Of a stretch of DNA of 64,000 nucleotides, positions 36,316 to 47,627 are shown one piece after another. A program made the translations under genes and the position numbers. The first letter of the stretch is position 1; every line of letters begins with the position of its first letter. The notes under the pieces are model-generated. The model saw nothing but the letters and a program-made list of their open reading frames with translations. It had not been told where the DNA came from and did no database searches. Source of the stretch: Talinum fruticosum (lineage: Eukaryota; Streptophyta; Magnoliopsida; Caryophyllales; Talinaceae); assembly GCA_021018815.1 (NCBI GenBank), contig JAITYX010000156.1, positions 62,001 to 126,000 on the forward strand, written 5' to 3'.

Positions 36316-36699
36316 ACTAGCTAATACCCATGCACTGCCGCTATATCAATTTTGCTAAAAATGTTTCGTAATTTAGAAGTATCATTAAATAAATTATTCA
36401 TCTATTCAACACAATTTAAATCTATTAATATATATAATACATACAATTATATAATCTTTATAAAATCGTAGCTAATACCCATGCGTTGCCGCTATATCAA
36501 TTTTCTAAAAATGTTTTGTAATTTAGACGTATCATTAGATAAATTATTCATCTATTCAACACAATTTAAATTTCCGCGTCGTATTGGTCATGCTTTTAAA
36601 TTGTGTTGAATAGATAAATAGATTTATCTATTTATACTTCTAAATTACCATAGATTTTTAGAAAATTGATATAGCGACAGCATGTGGTCTTAAGCTAGT
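36316..36699. repeat. Helitron-end foldback: two direct and one inverted copy
   Basis: Copies starting (A)CTAGCTAATACCCATGCA at 36316 and TAGCTAATACCCATGCGTTG at 36469 run about 105 bases to CAACACAATTTAAAT. A third copy, 36595-36699, is inverted and ends GCTAGTT. Copies 2 and 3 flank a 22-bp loop and could form a ~100-bp hairpin. The ACTAG..TACCC(A/G)TGC(A/G)TTGC pattern is that of plant Helitron 3' termini read backwards. So three Helitron-like ends are clustered here. Confidence 0.7.
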
Positions 36700-36915
36700 T
36701 AAAATAAAACAAAACAGTCGTTCGTCAATATATAAAACTCTTGCAGAAAAACAGCCTTGACATATAGTTACATGAATGGAAGATTCATAATCAAATAATA
36801 ACTGCTTCATCACACACATACTCCATAGATTTTCAACTCAAGATCTCTCAACAATTTCGCAAACAATTCACTCCATCTCCATAAATTTTCCATTCAAACC
36901 CGAACAACTCAACCC

Positions 36916-38620
36916 TTAATTACGTGATATTCTAATCCACTGCCCTACACTAGGAATCCCCGCATTCACAACAAACAGCAAGTAGTACCCAGGCGGCGCC
37001 ACGTTCGGCGAAGGAGGAGCTTCCACCATCGCGGTAATCCTCCCACCGCCTCTACCACCACCACGACGCCCCACCTCCCTCACCATTCGCGTGTTTCTCA
37101 GCTTCAACATCCTCTGGTTCATCGCCACCGAGTGCGTCGTAAACGGTGGGGCGTACATGTTAAACTCCAACATATCTGGCTTCCCTCTCAACTTAAAGCT
37201 CACTAGAAACCCCTGTCCGTACTTGACGTTCACCCCATCACTATCCTCCATCGAAACGTTTTGAGGCCTCAAATGGTTGAACCCTTTGTCGGTATATTCC
37301 GGTGCAAACGCCTGTAGTCTTAGCTCCGTGGGGTAGGTGACGTTGCGGTAGGTGTACCTTTGGTGAGGGTTACTACCCCCACTAGGACCCTACCATCCGG
37401 TACAAGAATGGCCGATGAATGGTACATGCGGGCTACTTTTGTGGACTTTAGGGTCGAAAAACGCTTCCCAAGAGGCCTTCTCGGGTAATACAGGAGCGGC
37501 GTTTGGGCCGGTCCGTCAGCATTGTTCCACCCGCCAGACCCACGGGTCGCCCCGTTTATGAGGAGTATGTTGCCCGTAGGGAGGATAATCATGTCCATTA
37601 GTAGCCTCGGCTGGGGCATGTCTTCCATGCTCCATTGGTGTTTATTCCCAGTGATCACCATCCTCCCACAGGTTCTTAATCCGTCTAGAAACCGGCCCAC
37701 CCTAGCTGCAGTTCGGGCCCCCTCCGCCGCGCCCCCGCACACCATGACTTCAACTCTTTGAAAGCGGTCACGGTGGGTTAGTGGTAGGATGACCGAGGAG
37801 CCTGAACCCGGGTAATTCCTTGACCCGTTTCCTGGCATTCGGGGAAGGTCTTGACTATCTGGTTCTTCCGGTAGTTGAAGAGGATCGAGTCTCGGTTGGC
37901 AAAGATGAAGAGATGGCCATCCGATGAGAGGTGGAGGAAGGGGTAGAGGTTGTTTCCGCCCTCGGATTTGTTGTAAGTTTGGTGCAAAAATGGAAGAGCA
38001 AAGGCTCTTTCTTTTCGGGTTAACTTGGGTACAAATTCATAAGAAAATACCCTCTGCCCTCCTACAACTATGACCCGGTCGTTTTCCCCGGGTAGCAACT
38101 GATTTGAAGCGTACCACCTATCATCGGAAAGCTTAGCACGTGACAGCCTCCAATCGCACTTGCCATCATTACACGGGTGGTAGTACCTGATTCTCCTGTA
38201 CCCGTTTGCATACCCGCCAGTTTCAAGGAGGGTCCCGTTGCTGAGGAACGTGCCCGAGGAGCAAAACGGGTCGGACACCATCCTTAGAGGCCTAATAGTG
38301 TTGGTGGGTATGTGGTACTCCACTGAGTGAGCATAGCACCCGGAATCCCTCACATCCGAGACACGGTTCCCAAGGCACCTGGTCCCGTCAGCACGCTTGG
38401 AGAGGTGGTATCCGGAGGGTCCAAACCCAGTCTGATCGAACATGAGGACGGTGTTTTGGTAGGTTAAGGCCATGTGCATGGCTACCACGCCAGTGCTATT
38501 CCTAAGAAGCTGCCAGTCCCCTTGCCTTCCTATAAGGGCAGTGGCTAAGCCAAAGAGGAAGAATGATGTGGTGAGAAATGTCAGGAATTTGGTAGGGGAG
38601 TTCTGATTATTATGTTCCAT
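36916..38620 (-). CDS. Galactose-oxidase-like (GLOX) secreted copper radical oxidase, two frameshifts
   Basis: Plant glyoxal/galactose-oxidase-like protein, an extracellular copper-radical enzyme linked to wall modification and pollen. Single exon; start at 38620 with a hydrophobic leader (FLTFLTTSFFLFGLATALIG). Galactose-oxidase ligands are all visible: Cys in DPFCSSGTFLSNGTLLETGG, cross-linking Tyr in RNYPGSGSSVILPL, the Tyr-His pair in RMYHSSAILVPDGRVLVGG, and the late His in TTHSVAMNQRML; it ends GQWIRISRN. Two single-base losses break the frame: in the G run 37841-37844 (after IVKTFP) and in the C run 37376-37380 (after GRVLVG). On each side the conserved sequence resumes exactly, and with both bases present it would be about 568 residues, normal for the family. 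All catalytic residues survive, so a sequencing error is more likely than decay. Confidence 0.88.
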
Positions 38621-38722
38621 GGGCGAGATAGAAGAGAGAGAAAGAGAGATGTTATTCAGAGAGTGAGAGTTTTAGTGAAGCTGATTCTGAATACAGGAAG
38701 AAGTAAAGGTCTGAGTGAGAAG

Positions 38723-38729
38723 ATTTATA
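38723..38729 (-). promoter_or_regulatory. Candidate TATA box of GLOX gene
   Basis: TATAAAT on the minus strand, about 105 bp upstream of the start codon at 38620, followed by a GA/CT-rich leader (38632-38650). Position fits a plant core promoter. Confidence 0.4.
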
Positions 38730-38739
38730 CTTAAGTAGG

Positions 38740-39674
38740 AAGTGTCAATTATGGTATGGGCTATCGATTTGGGTGGGTCATGCAACGTAATCAAGAGAGT
38801 TGGCCGTGATTTGAGGGGATTGTAGATTTTGTAGGCATAGCTGAACTTTTGCAACACAAAACTCATGTTCTTGTATGCGTTTATTCCTCACAAATTGCAT
38901 GTATATGCATACTCTCTCAACTAAAGAGGCTAGGCACCAGTGATGGATTCAGAATTCAAAATGATGTAAGTAGGGATAATATGCAGATTTTTGAAACTTT
39001 TAACTTAGACCCGAATTTTTTTTATTTTGAGTATTTTAGGTTTTAAGTCACAATTTTGTATTTAAAATGCAATCTCAAATCGCACAATACTGAATTTCAA
39101 TATTGTTCTCAAATTTCATAGAAATTATGGGAAGTGAAGAGGGGATAAGAAATTTAGGAAGAAGAGTTACAGAAGGACACAGAAAATAAGGGCAAGCAAT
39201 GACACTTGAGTTTGTTTTTAATACTAAACATCACTACATTAATCTTTCAAGTACTTAATATCGTGATCACATACATACAAGTTTAGGCGATCCATAAGTG
39301 CAAAGAAGTTGCATTTGCGAAGAATGCATAGTATTGGATATTGTCGTCTTAAATTGATAAAACAGATGATATTGAACATGCATATAAATTTGTAAGTTAC
39401 TTCTATTATTATCAATTAATTTTTGGATTGAATCTCGTATACTTATATATATTGTTCAGCTGTATATGGTAATTGGCATTAGCTTTCGAACATTTGTAGA
39501 GAGAAAAACATAAAATTAATCAAGCTACTCATATATACTGCTATCCATTCCAATGCCGTGTTAATTAATTGTTTGGGGCTTGTTATGTACGTAATAAAGG
39601 TTTTGTAACAAGACTAAAAAAAAAAAAAAAAAAAAAAAGTGGCGTTTGAAATTGAGCCTCAAAATTATTGTACA
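38740..39674. other. Spacer upstream of GLOX
   Basis: Promoter-side region of the GLOX gene followed by AT-rich sequence. A 23-base poly(A) run at 39616-39638 is the only simple feature. Nothing else recognised up to the Helitron end at 39675. Confidence 0.5.
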
Positions 39675-42600
39675 CTAGTGTTATACCCTTGCATTGCAAG
39701 GATAAATAAAATTTTTCTAATTAATATTTCATACATTTAAGTTAATATAAATATTTATTTTGAAAATTAAAAAGATTTTTCAGGTTTTAATAATATGAGT
39801 AATATTTTCTTCGTTGTTATTTTATAAAATTTATTCCAAACGACCTATTGCTAAAATATATTTAAAATTTATATCAGAATACTTAAATATATATGAGATC
39901 ATATATATATATATATATATTTTAAAAAAATATATCTAAAAAAGTTATGTCTATTAAGATGATTAAATTTAATTTTGAAATACATAACATATTGTTCATC
40001 AACTAAAATTATATCTCAGCTCATATCACTATAATTAACATTGGTATTTTTTTTTAAACAAATTGTGTAAGGTCTAAACATGTCATGAATAATTAGTTCT
40101 AAAGTAACGATTGGATTCAATTTTATTGGATTCTTTTCTATTAACACTGTAGTAATGACAATTAAAATTATATTTTTTTGAAAACTTTTTTAATGTAGAA
40201 TTCCTTTCAATAAATTTCTATGTAGAATTGAATCGAACTTAATAATGTAGAAAAATTATTTAGTTTTTATTTTTTGGCTGATTAAAATAATTGTGCCACT
40301 TAGTTTTGACATATTGATATTATGTGAAATTAAAAGTCAACAATAAAAATATGACAGAAAAAAAGAGAATAGATTATACTACTAAATGACGATATTAGAT
40401 TAGCGGTAAAAATAAATTATACTACTGAATGAAGATATTTTGTAAAAACTAAATGAAGATAATTGTAAGGTTGTAAAATATGGCTATCACTATTGAAAAA
40501 TAATATTTTATGTATGTTATGTTAACTTATTAATATTATGAATTTACACCTTAGTTATTGAGACTAAATTAAAAATATTGTAATTTTATTTTTGCTGGCT
40601 ACTTAATTAATAAAATAATTGAATATTTAAATGTATTATTTTCTCACAAATAAAATATTATTAGATGATTTAAACTTCTACAAATACCTAAATAGATAAT
40701 CTAAATAGACTCAGTGCTAATAATCTCCTTTTACTTACATGTTTTGTATAACTTATATCTAAATTTATAAAACACTGTAACTTTATTAATTTATAAATTT
40801 TAAACATAATATTTTATAAAATTTAAACCCGATTGTATCATTATTAGTAAAAATTAACAAAACTTCATCTCATATAAGCTAAAATACCTAAATCTTAGTA
40901 TGCTTAAATCACAAATGTCAAAAAAGAAAAGGCAAAAAAATAATGAGAAAATTACTTGAATTTACTCCAACCATTAAGATACACTGTGAGAGTCCTCCCA
41001 AAAAACAGAAAAAAAATTAGAGAATGTAGGAGGAGAAAACAAAAGGGGAAAAATATCAACAAAGAAGAAAATTTAACAAACTAAAAATAATGGAAAATAA
41101 CAAAATCAAAATGAAGGCTAAATAGGGAAGGAGTAGCAAGATAGTAGTTTATAAAATAAAATAAAAAACATAGAAACTCTTTCTTTCCCATTGATATTTA
41201 TATTCACATGTACGTTATTGACCATTTGCTTATGAAGTTAATTTTTTTAATCAAATTAATTAATTGCTAAGTTATTCTCACCATTGATGATGATTAATTA
41301 ATGATAATTAGCAAAACTCTCTTTTCTTGTGCAATCAAGGCTCCAATTAAAAGTTTAGACTATTGATTTTCTTTAAAGTAGTTTGAGAAGACCAGATGTT
41401 ACAAAGAAGATAATTTAATTAGGGTGATGATAAGATTTTAATGTATATGTAAATAAATTCAATTATTAATAAATGTGTATTTTTCATAGAAAAAATATTT
41501 AGAAGACTCTACTTTCTTCTTCTTCTTATTTCTCTCTCTTTCTTTTTTTTTATTTTTTTTTGACGTGAAGGCTATATCTTCACTTAAATGAAAGTTGTTC
41601 CACATATATTTAATTGTATTTTTTAAAAATAAATATCAAGATAAAATTTTTGAGCTTGAGGAATATATTTAACAAAATTAACAGAAATTAGTTTTAGAAG
41701 ATGAAGATTGAAAACCAAATTTCATTATAAACCATTTTTTAATAATTATGATTTTATTTTCTTTCATTTAACTTAAGTAATCAAGTTCATTTTATCTTTC
41801 TCTTTTTTCTTCTTTTTTATACGTACAAAAATTCTTAAAAATATTTAATGGCTTTGAATTATGTATGTGTCCAAAATAACATAGTATGACATATTTTACA
41901 AAATAAAAATATTTTTTATCTTTCATTTTATCTTTCTCTCTTCTCTTTCTTTTTTACATATGAAATAACAATAATAAATGTCTAAAGACTTTAAATTATA
42001 TATGGGTCCAAAATAACAATGTATGGAATATTTCATAAATAAATTTTTTTATTTTTTAAAAATACAATCTAATAGAGTGATTGGTGATATAAAATTTGAT
42101 CAATAATTAATTAAAATTTTCTTGGCTGAATAATAATTGATCAATAACAGTTGATGAGTTGAATACATCATTACTTCCTTAATATTAAATCCTAATTATA
42201 TACATCTTTGATTATGTGGCATGCCAACTAAACTTCTTATGTGTTAATCATACAGTGTTTCTACCCAACTTTTAATATTATATATATGATACATGATACT
42301 ATGTACTAAATTGGGAAAAAAAACGTGGACTAAATAGCAAAAATGTGTTAAAATAATGGCTAATAATAAAGTTACTCACTATCTCACTATCCCTATGTTG
42401 CTCTCTGTACTGCTCTTGAAACCCAAAATTTGAACTTCGTGGGTTTGAATATATTTGGCATAAAAATAAAAATTTTAGTGTCCGCTGCTATTTGTATACT
42501 CATGGTCTCCTCTTATCTCGGCTTTACCTTTGCTGTCTTGCTCTACTCAACATACGAATCTAACCATATTTAACATATGAATAATAAGGACGACCCTTAA

Positions 42601-42826
42601 CATTATAAAATACCAAAAAACATCACCTTTAAATTTGCAAAAAAAAAAAAAAAAAAAACATTCATTCTCTCTAATTACCTTCAAATTTACCAAAATAAAT
42701 TTATCAAAATTATAGATTAAAAAATTACCTTTAATTGGTCTAACAATGGAGAACTCGAAAGATCCACAAGATAAAAAAGAGAGGGAGAAGGTGGATACTT
42801 TTTTACCCTTCTACTTTTTATAGAGA
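39675..42826 (-). mobile_element. Non-autonomous Helitron, both termini readable
   Basis: Read on the minus strand it begins TCTCTATAAAAAGTAGAAGG (from 42826, preceded by A) and ends ..GGGTATAACACTAG (at 39675, followed by T), the canonical A|TC...CTAG|T. A perfect 7-bp stem with 1-nt loop, CCTTGCA-T-TGCAAGG, lies at 39687-39701, 11 nt inside the 3' end, as expected. The 3.15-kb body is very AT-rich and has no open frame of note, so transposition would need a Rep/helicase elsewhere. It contains an (AT)10 run at 39901-39920 and a 20-base poly(A) at 42639-42658. Confidence 0.8.
39687..39701 (-). other. Helitron 3' subterminal hairpin
   Basis: CCTTGCATTGCAAGG: perfect 7-bp palindrome around a single T, 11 nt from the CTAG end. 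In Helitrons this hairpin acts as the transposition terminator. Confidence 0.8.
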
Positions 42827-43819
42827 TAGGAATCTAAATAGAGATTTAATTAAATAATGCGTAGGATTTTGAGCGGCGATATGCTAATTCAACACACTTT
42901 TCTCTAATTTTATGTCACGTTAGCTTGCAAACAGAAATAGGTATTAATTTACCAAATCATAATCGATCAAGGTAATAATGTGTAGTGTTTACACTTCATC
43001 TGAAAAACTGCAGTACAAGGACTATTTTGACCAAGCCTTTTACTACGGTTATTCGAATGAATTATAGTAAAAGACTTGTTTGACTAAACTTTTTAGTACA
43101 ATTCGATTCATTCGCGATATAACTAGAAAGATGTTTCAAATACCACACGTGGGTTACTAGGCATGCCAATTTAATATAACTCATTTGATATCTAAAGAGC
43201 TAGTCCCGAAGTAGCGACAGAGCTCTTCTTCCCTATTAGTCTATGAATTATGGATGCCATTAACTTTTTTTATGGAGGGTCAAAGAGAGGGTTTTGGCTG
43301 CTGACGCTTTGGATAAGGCTTTGGAAGAGCTTTCTTGTTTGGTTGCTGGCGCAGTTATTCCAGTCGAGCATCTGATAATTGCAAGATACTAAGTAGCAGA
43401 AAAAATGGCAGATCCTCTTTTCAATGAACTGTAGAAATAGACCTTTTTTCTTACCTACTATTACCTACTATTACGTCTACATACACGCCTTTTAACTTTA
43501 GTACAATATCACTTTAAATCATAGTAAAAGATGATTCATATAGTCGTTAAAATCGAATTAATGATACATGTAAATAATTAGATCAAAAAATATAAAAATA
43601 ATTTATTCCTTTAACATCATAAAAGGAGGCAAATTATGATACAAATGCATTTGAAACAAAAACAAACAAGTTTTTGTATCCGCGGATAACCTAATGCACG
43701 ATTCCATATGAGAACCACCAATTTGCATGTTCATGCTTTGATAGGTCTCACGGCATATATAGTTTCCACTGAGAAGATCTCACAAAAATATGCATCAATA
43801 TGTCATATTCATTTAAGGG
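42827..43819. other. Spacer with a possible orphan coding fragment
   Basis: Mostly AT-rich. At about 43276-43435 (+) one frame reads VKERVLAADALDKALEELSC and then LVAGAVIPVEHLIIARY, a stop, and VAEKMADPLFNEL. Its composition is clearly more protein-like than its surroundings, yet I do not recognise the family. It could be a shuffled gene fragment. Confidence 0.3.
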
Positions 43820-44260
43820 CATGTTGCTAGTAACATAAGGGGTTCTTCTTATGGGTCGTAATTCCAATGGCTTCTTCCATATCAACATCATCCCTAGTCA
43901 TTCCATGAGGTAAACTCCAATCAAAACGATACAAAAGATTCGCGAGTGTAAGCTCAACTAGCAAGATCCCATAATTCAGCCATTCAGCCCCGGACAACTG
44001 TGTCTCCCAACCTCAAATGGGATCAACTCGAAGTCATGTCCTTTGTAATCAATCTCGCAATTCAAGAATCTCTTTGGCTTGAACACATTAGGGTCAAAGT
44101 CCCAAACGTTGGCGTCGGTTGATATTGCCTTTGCATTAATGAAGACTCTAGTTTTTGCAGGGATTTCATACCCTCTTATTGTGCAAGGCTTGGTTGTTTC
44201 TCTGGGAACTAAAAGCGGGACAGGAGGGTGGAGCCTTAAAGTATAGTCTAGAACCAAAAG
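43820..44260 (-). pseudogene. CYP71-like P450 pseudogene, 3' fragment
   Basis: C-terminal third of a P450 closely matching the intact-looking gene at 47628-49228: [39 protein letters not shown], the K-helix/PERF-like FKPKRFLNCEIDYKGHD, and the haem loop FEVGRHSCPGL (Gly to Glu change at FGVGR). After CPGL the frame breaks with a short replacement sequence, then homology resumes ([29 protein letters not shown]). The N-terminal two thirds, including the I-helix, are missing. A non-functional partial duplicate. Confidence 0.85.
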
Positions 44261-44599
44261 GGATATATAACATGTGAAAATTGCATCCTCTCTAGAATCT
44301 TGAAGTGGTAAGAGATAAGCCACCTACCTATTATGTGCAAGGACAAGACACACATATAAGTACAACTTGTGAAAAATTAAACCATATTCTCCTTATAATT
44401 GCCTGATAGGTCCTTTCATAGACAAGAGCCCATGATACCAGCATACCATATGTTTTCAACCAATTAAGGGTTAGCCACCTTATCCTCCTATCCTCTTTCT
44501 CTACTCTCTAGAAAACCCTATATCCTTAATTTCTTATAGGGTGCCGTTTATATTTTGTCAATATTAAGTCTCAATCTCTCTTTCTTTCATATTTTATCT

Positions 44600-44880
44600 T
44601 TTATCTTCTTTATAAATAAATATTCTCTCTCCGTTTGTAAGAGTCTCTCCATATCATCTTTTAATGAGTGATATCATCTCTCGCTTTTGTAGTAATTCTA
44701 TCGGTTTGTTTATATAATGTTCTACTTATATGTGGTTCAACTATTGATTAATTGTCGGATCGGCCTCCAACGAGCATCAATCTTTTGAATTCATATTATT
44801 ATAACAAATAAATCTATTTAGTCGAAGGTTATATAAAATTTATGGATCTCCTTGAGGTTGTATGATGAATATCGATTGAG
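44600..44880 (+). repeat. Repeat copy A flanking P450 fragment
   Basis: Matches 49765-50045 in the same orientation: shared phrases include GATTAATTGTCGGATCGG / GGTCGATTGTCGGATCGG, CAACGAG(C/T)ATCAAT, AACAAATAAAT(C/T)TATT and TGGATCT. Each copy sits upstream of a P450 sequence, so this is either part of a segmental duplication or a dispersed repeat. Confidence 0.6.
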
Positions 44881-45940
44881 TGGAAGAGGAACATTCACAA
44901 GATCGAGTTTCAATCAATTCTATGTGTGTGTGTTTAATGCATATAAATATGACATTCCAAAAACAGAAAAAAGAAATTAGTATTACTATCAACTTACCTT
45001 TCAATATTACATATAATTATATTCTTAGGCCTTCGATTTCATTTTACATAAACTTTTTTGTTTATAGAACATTTTACATAAACTATTAGTTTAATTGTCG
45101 TTAAAAATTAGGCTTATTAAAAAAATCTATTTGCATGCTCAAAATGAATAGAGATGTTAGTACTACTATACCGACTATAAATTAATTTAAAAATAACATT
45201 TGACCTAAAAATTAATATATTACTAATTAATTCAGATTACTTTATATACATAAGTTTTATATAACATAATTTTAATGTGAGACCATCTTATGAAAATATT
45301 TTGATGAGACGGGCTCCATGAAGAATGATATTTTAGAAGTTTTAGAATAATTAAAAACTTAACTAAAGTAATATTTATTTTACGGGTAATTGATGATAAT
45401 AATTTAATAAAAGTCAAGCTAAATAAATAATTTTTCACTGCAATTAATGTAAAAATCACACCCTAAGCATAAACATGTCACACCTCTTCAAAAAGATTAC
45501 CTTACATAGGACCTATTTTTGAGAATTATTCAACTTATATAATAATGTTTTCATTGAAAAGGTCAACACCCAGAATGTATTTTGATACATCTCCCAAACC
45601 CCCAAAAAAAATGTTAGGTTCATGACCTTTTTTAAGTTGGATAAGTACCCCTCAATATGGACCCAATATGGGGCCCAAGAGGGGTTAAGTAAACAGGACA
45701 AAACTAATATTAGTTTCATTCTGCCCCAAAGGCTCATACCATGTGCACAGTATCTTATGAAATTAGATTTTTTTATAGCGTTAACTATCCAAGTTATTTC
45801 CGTTCATAAAGGTAAAACATTTTTGGGCACAAATTTAATCTTGTATGGGTTATCTTGTTTAGATTTGGTAAACCTCTCATGTCATGTTTGGTAATTAGGT
45901 CATAACAAAATTCCGATAAATATATAAGTTTTCTCTTTCT

Positions 45941-46100
45941 GTCTCTTTTTATTTCGTGGTTTATGTTTGTTTAGTTTGTTAGCTAATGTTTGTCTAGTTT
46001 ATGTTTAGCTTAAATATTTTGTCTCTTTTTATTTCGTGGTTTATGCTTGTTTAGTTCGTTAGCTAATGCTTGTCTAGATTATGTTTAGCTTAAATATTTT
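45941..46100. repeat. Tandem duplication, 2 x 80 bp
   Basis: 45941-46020 and 46021-46100 both start GTCTCTTTTTATTTCGTGGT and end GCTTAAATATTTT with five or so substitutions. Confidence 0.9.
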
Positions 46101-46204
46101 GTTTTTGTTGTTGACGCATGTTTATTTTCTTATTTCCTTGTTTTATACTAGTTTCATTCTTTTTCTTCCCCCTTATGCTTGCTTGTTAGTTTAGTTACTA
46201 AAGT

Positions 46205-46720
46205 AGGGTTTGTTTTATGTTTTCATGCAGATTAGCGGCTAATTTTTGTGGGTTTGATTGTGATTAGCTTTTTGGTACTAATTAGTTATGTATTAGGTTT
46301 AGTCACACTCAATTTATGCTTGTAAAATTGAGTTTTAACAAATGTCTACCAAATGTTCGATGAAATACTTGAAATAGTTTTCATCCATATTTTATGTGAT
46401 TGGATTATGACGAAAGGTGAGGTTGATTGTTGTAGGAGAGTTGAATAAGCTGGAATTTTGATATGAAACTAGCTCGAACCCAAGACTAGCCTCGAGGATT
46501 GCTAGCCTTGTGGTGTATTTGGACTAACCCCGTAAAAATGGATAGTTAGGTCACTTAGATCTATCCGATGACCCATGAAAGTAAGCTTGGGTGAGTTTTC
46601 TCTATTCAACCAACCATTTCAATTTGCTAGCTTAGTTGGGTAGGTCAGGATCTTGTCTTAGCTATTTAGTTCATTAATTGGTCAAATTGCAATCGAGCCA
46701 CCTTTTTAACTTTCTTTAGT
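46205..46720 (+). repeat. Partial copy of the modular repeat family
   Basis: 46215-46400 matches the reverse complement of 22005-22180 in the ProT intron: GTATTAGGTTTAGT(C/T)ACAC, CAATTTATGCTTG and GATGAAAT(A/G)CTTGAAA are shared. No GC-rich array is present here, so this copy is incomplete. Flanks at 44881-45940 and 46721-47627 are AT-rich with nothing else supported. Confidence 0.5.
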
Positions 46721-47627
46721 TTACTTTTCATCATTCAAATTTTTCACATTTGTGATTTGACCTGGCTTGAGCTGCTTGAATAATTAGGATTCGGTATTTG
46801 AAATCCTTCTCCATGTGGCTCAATACCCTTAGTACTCATTTGAGGTTCATTTATTTGCAAGTCATAGAAACTACAAAGAACAACTACATTGATGCGATTA
46901 TAATATAATATCTGCCCCTCCTCTTTTGATAAAAAAAAAGTTAAATATGACATTACATATAGTTTAAAGAGAAATTCTACAACAATTTATGTGAAGAATA
47001 TATAGTGGATTTTGTCTCATATTAATAAAATAGATAGTCCTGCCATTTCCAATTGAATTTGAGATGAAATCTCATGGGTTTCTCCATTAAATTAAGGTCC
47101 AATTATATAAAATTTAATAAATTATATATGTATTGACTATTAAGGGTTTGTTCGAACTTACAAACAAAACGAACATAAAACATAAATATATTATATTTTT
47201 CATGTAAAGTCGAATATGCTCTATACTTTTTATGTAAAGTCGAACATACCCTAAACAATTCAATGAGATACACACAGGAGGAATAATTGGATTAATTTAA
47301 TTAATCAACCGATAGGATTAATCTGAAATAAAAAAACATATATAATGTGACAAATAATAAATCTAAATAAGCTAATAAAGATTATTAGTGTTACTTATCA
47401 TCATACACAAATCACGAGAAAAAAGGTAATATAAATGGACTGTACATAAAAGCAGTTGCTGAGGGAAATGGTATCTGCCACCGGCTACTGATTGTGATTT
47501 ATTATATTATCAAGGGTTGAGATTGGTCCATTAACAATCAAGGACCGTTATTAAAGTTTACTGTCGTAGTCTGAAAAAAGTTTAGTTATATTACATTGTT
47601 ATCGTTACATTGTCACAGGGGAAGCTA

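Larger units (their letters stand above)
28121..36698 (+). mobile_element. Decayed autonomous-type Helitron (about 8.6 kb)
   Basis: Left end TCTATTTAATATATAAAAG is preceded by A, and the proposed right end AAGCTAG is followed by T, giving the A|TC...CTAG|T junctions expected for Helitrons. The 5' terminus resembles the one at 42826 (TATAAAA..AG..GGGTTA). Between them lie the only Rep/helicase coding remains in the window (31381-35947), on the same strand. The left 3 kb is non-coding and holds a GC-rich minisatellite, an inverted repeat and a tandem duplication. The 3' hairpin is degenerate, so the right end is tentative; the left end is better supported. Confidence 0.6.
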
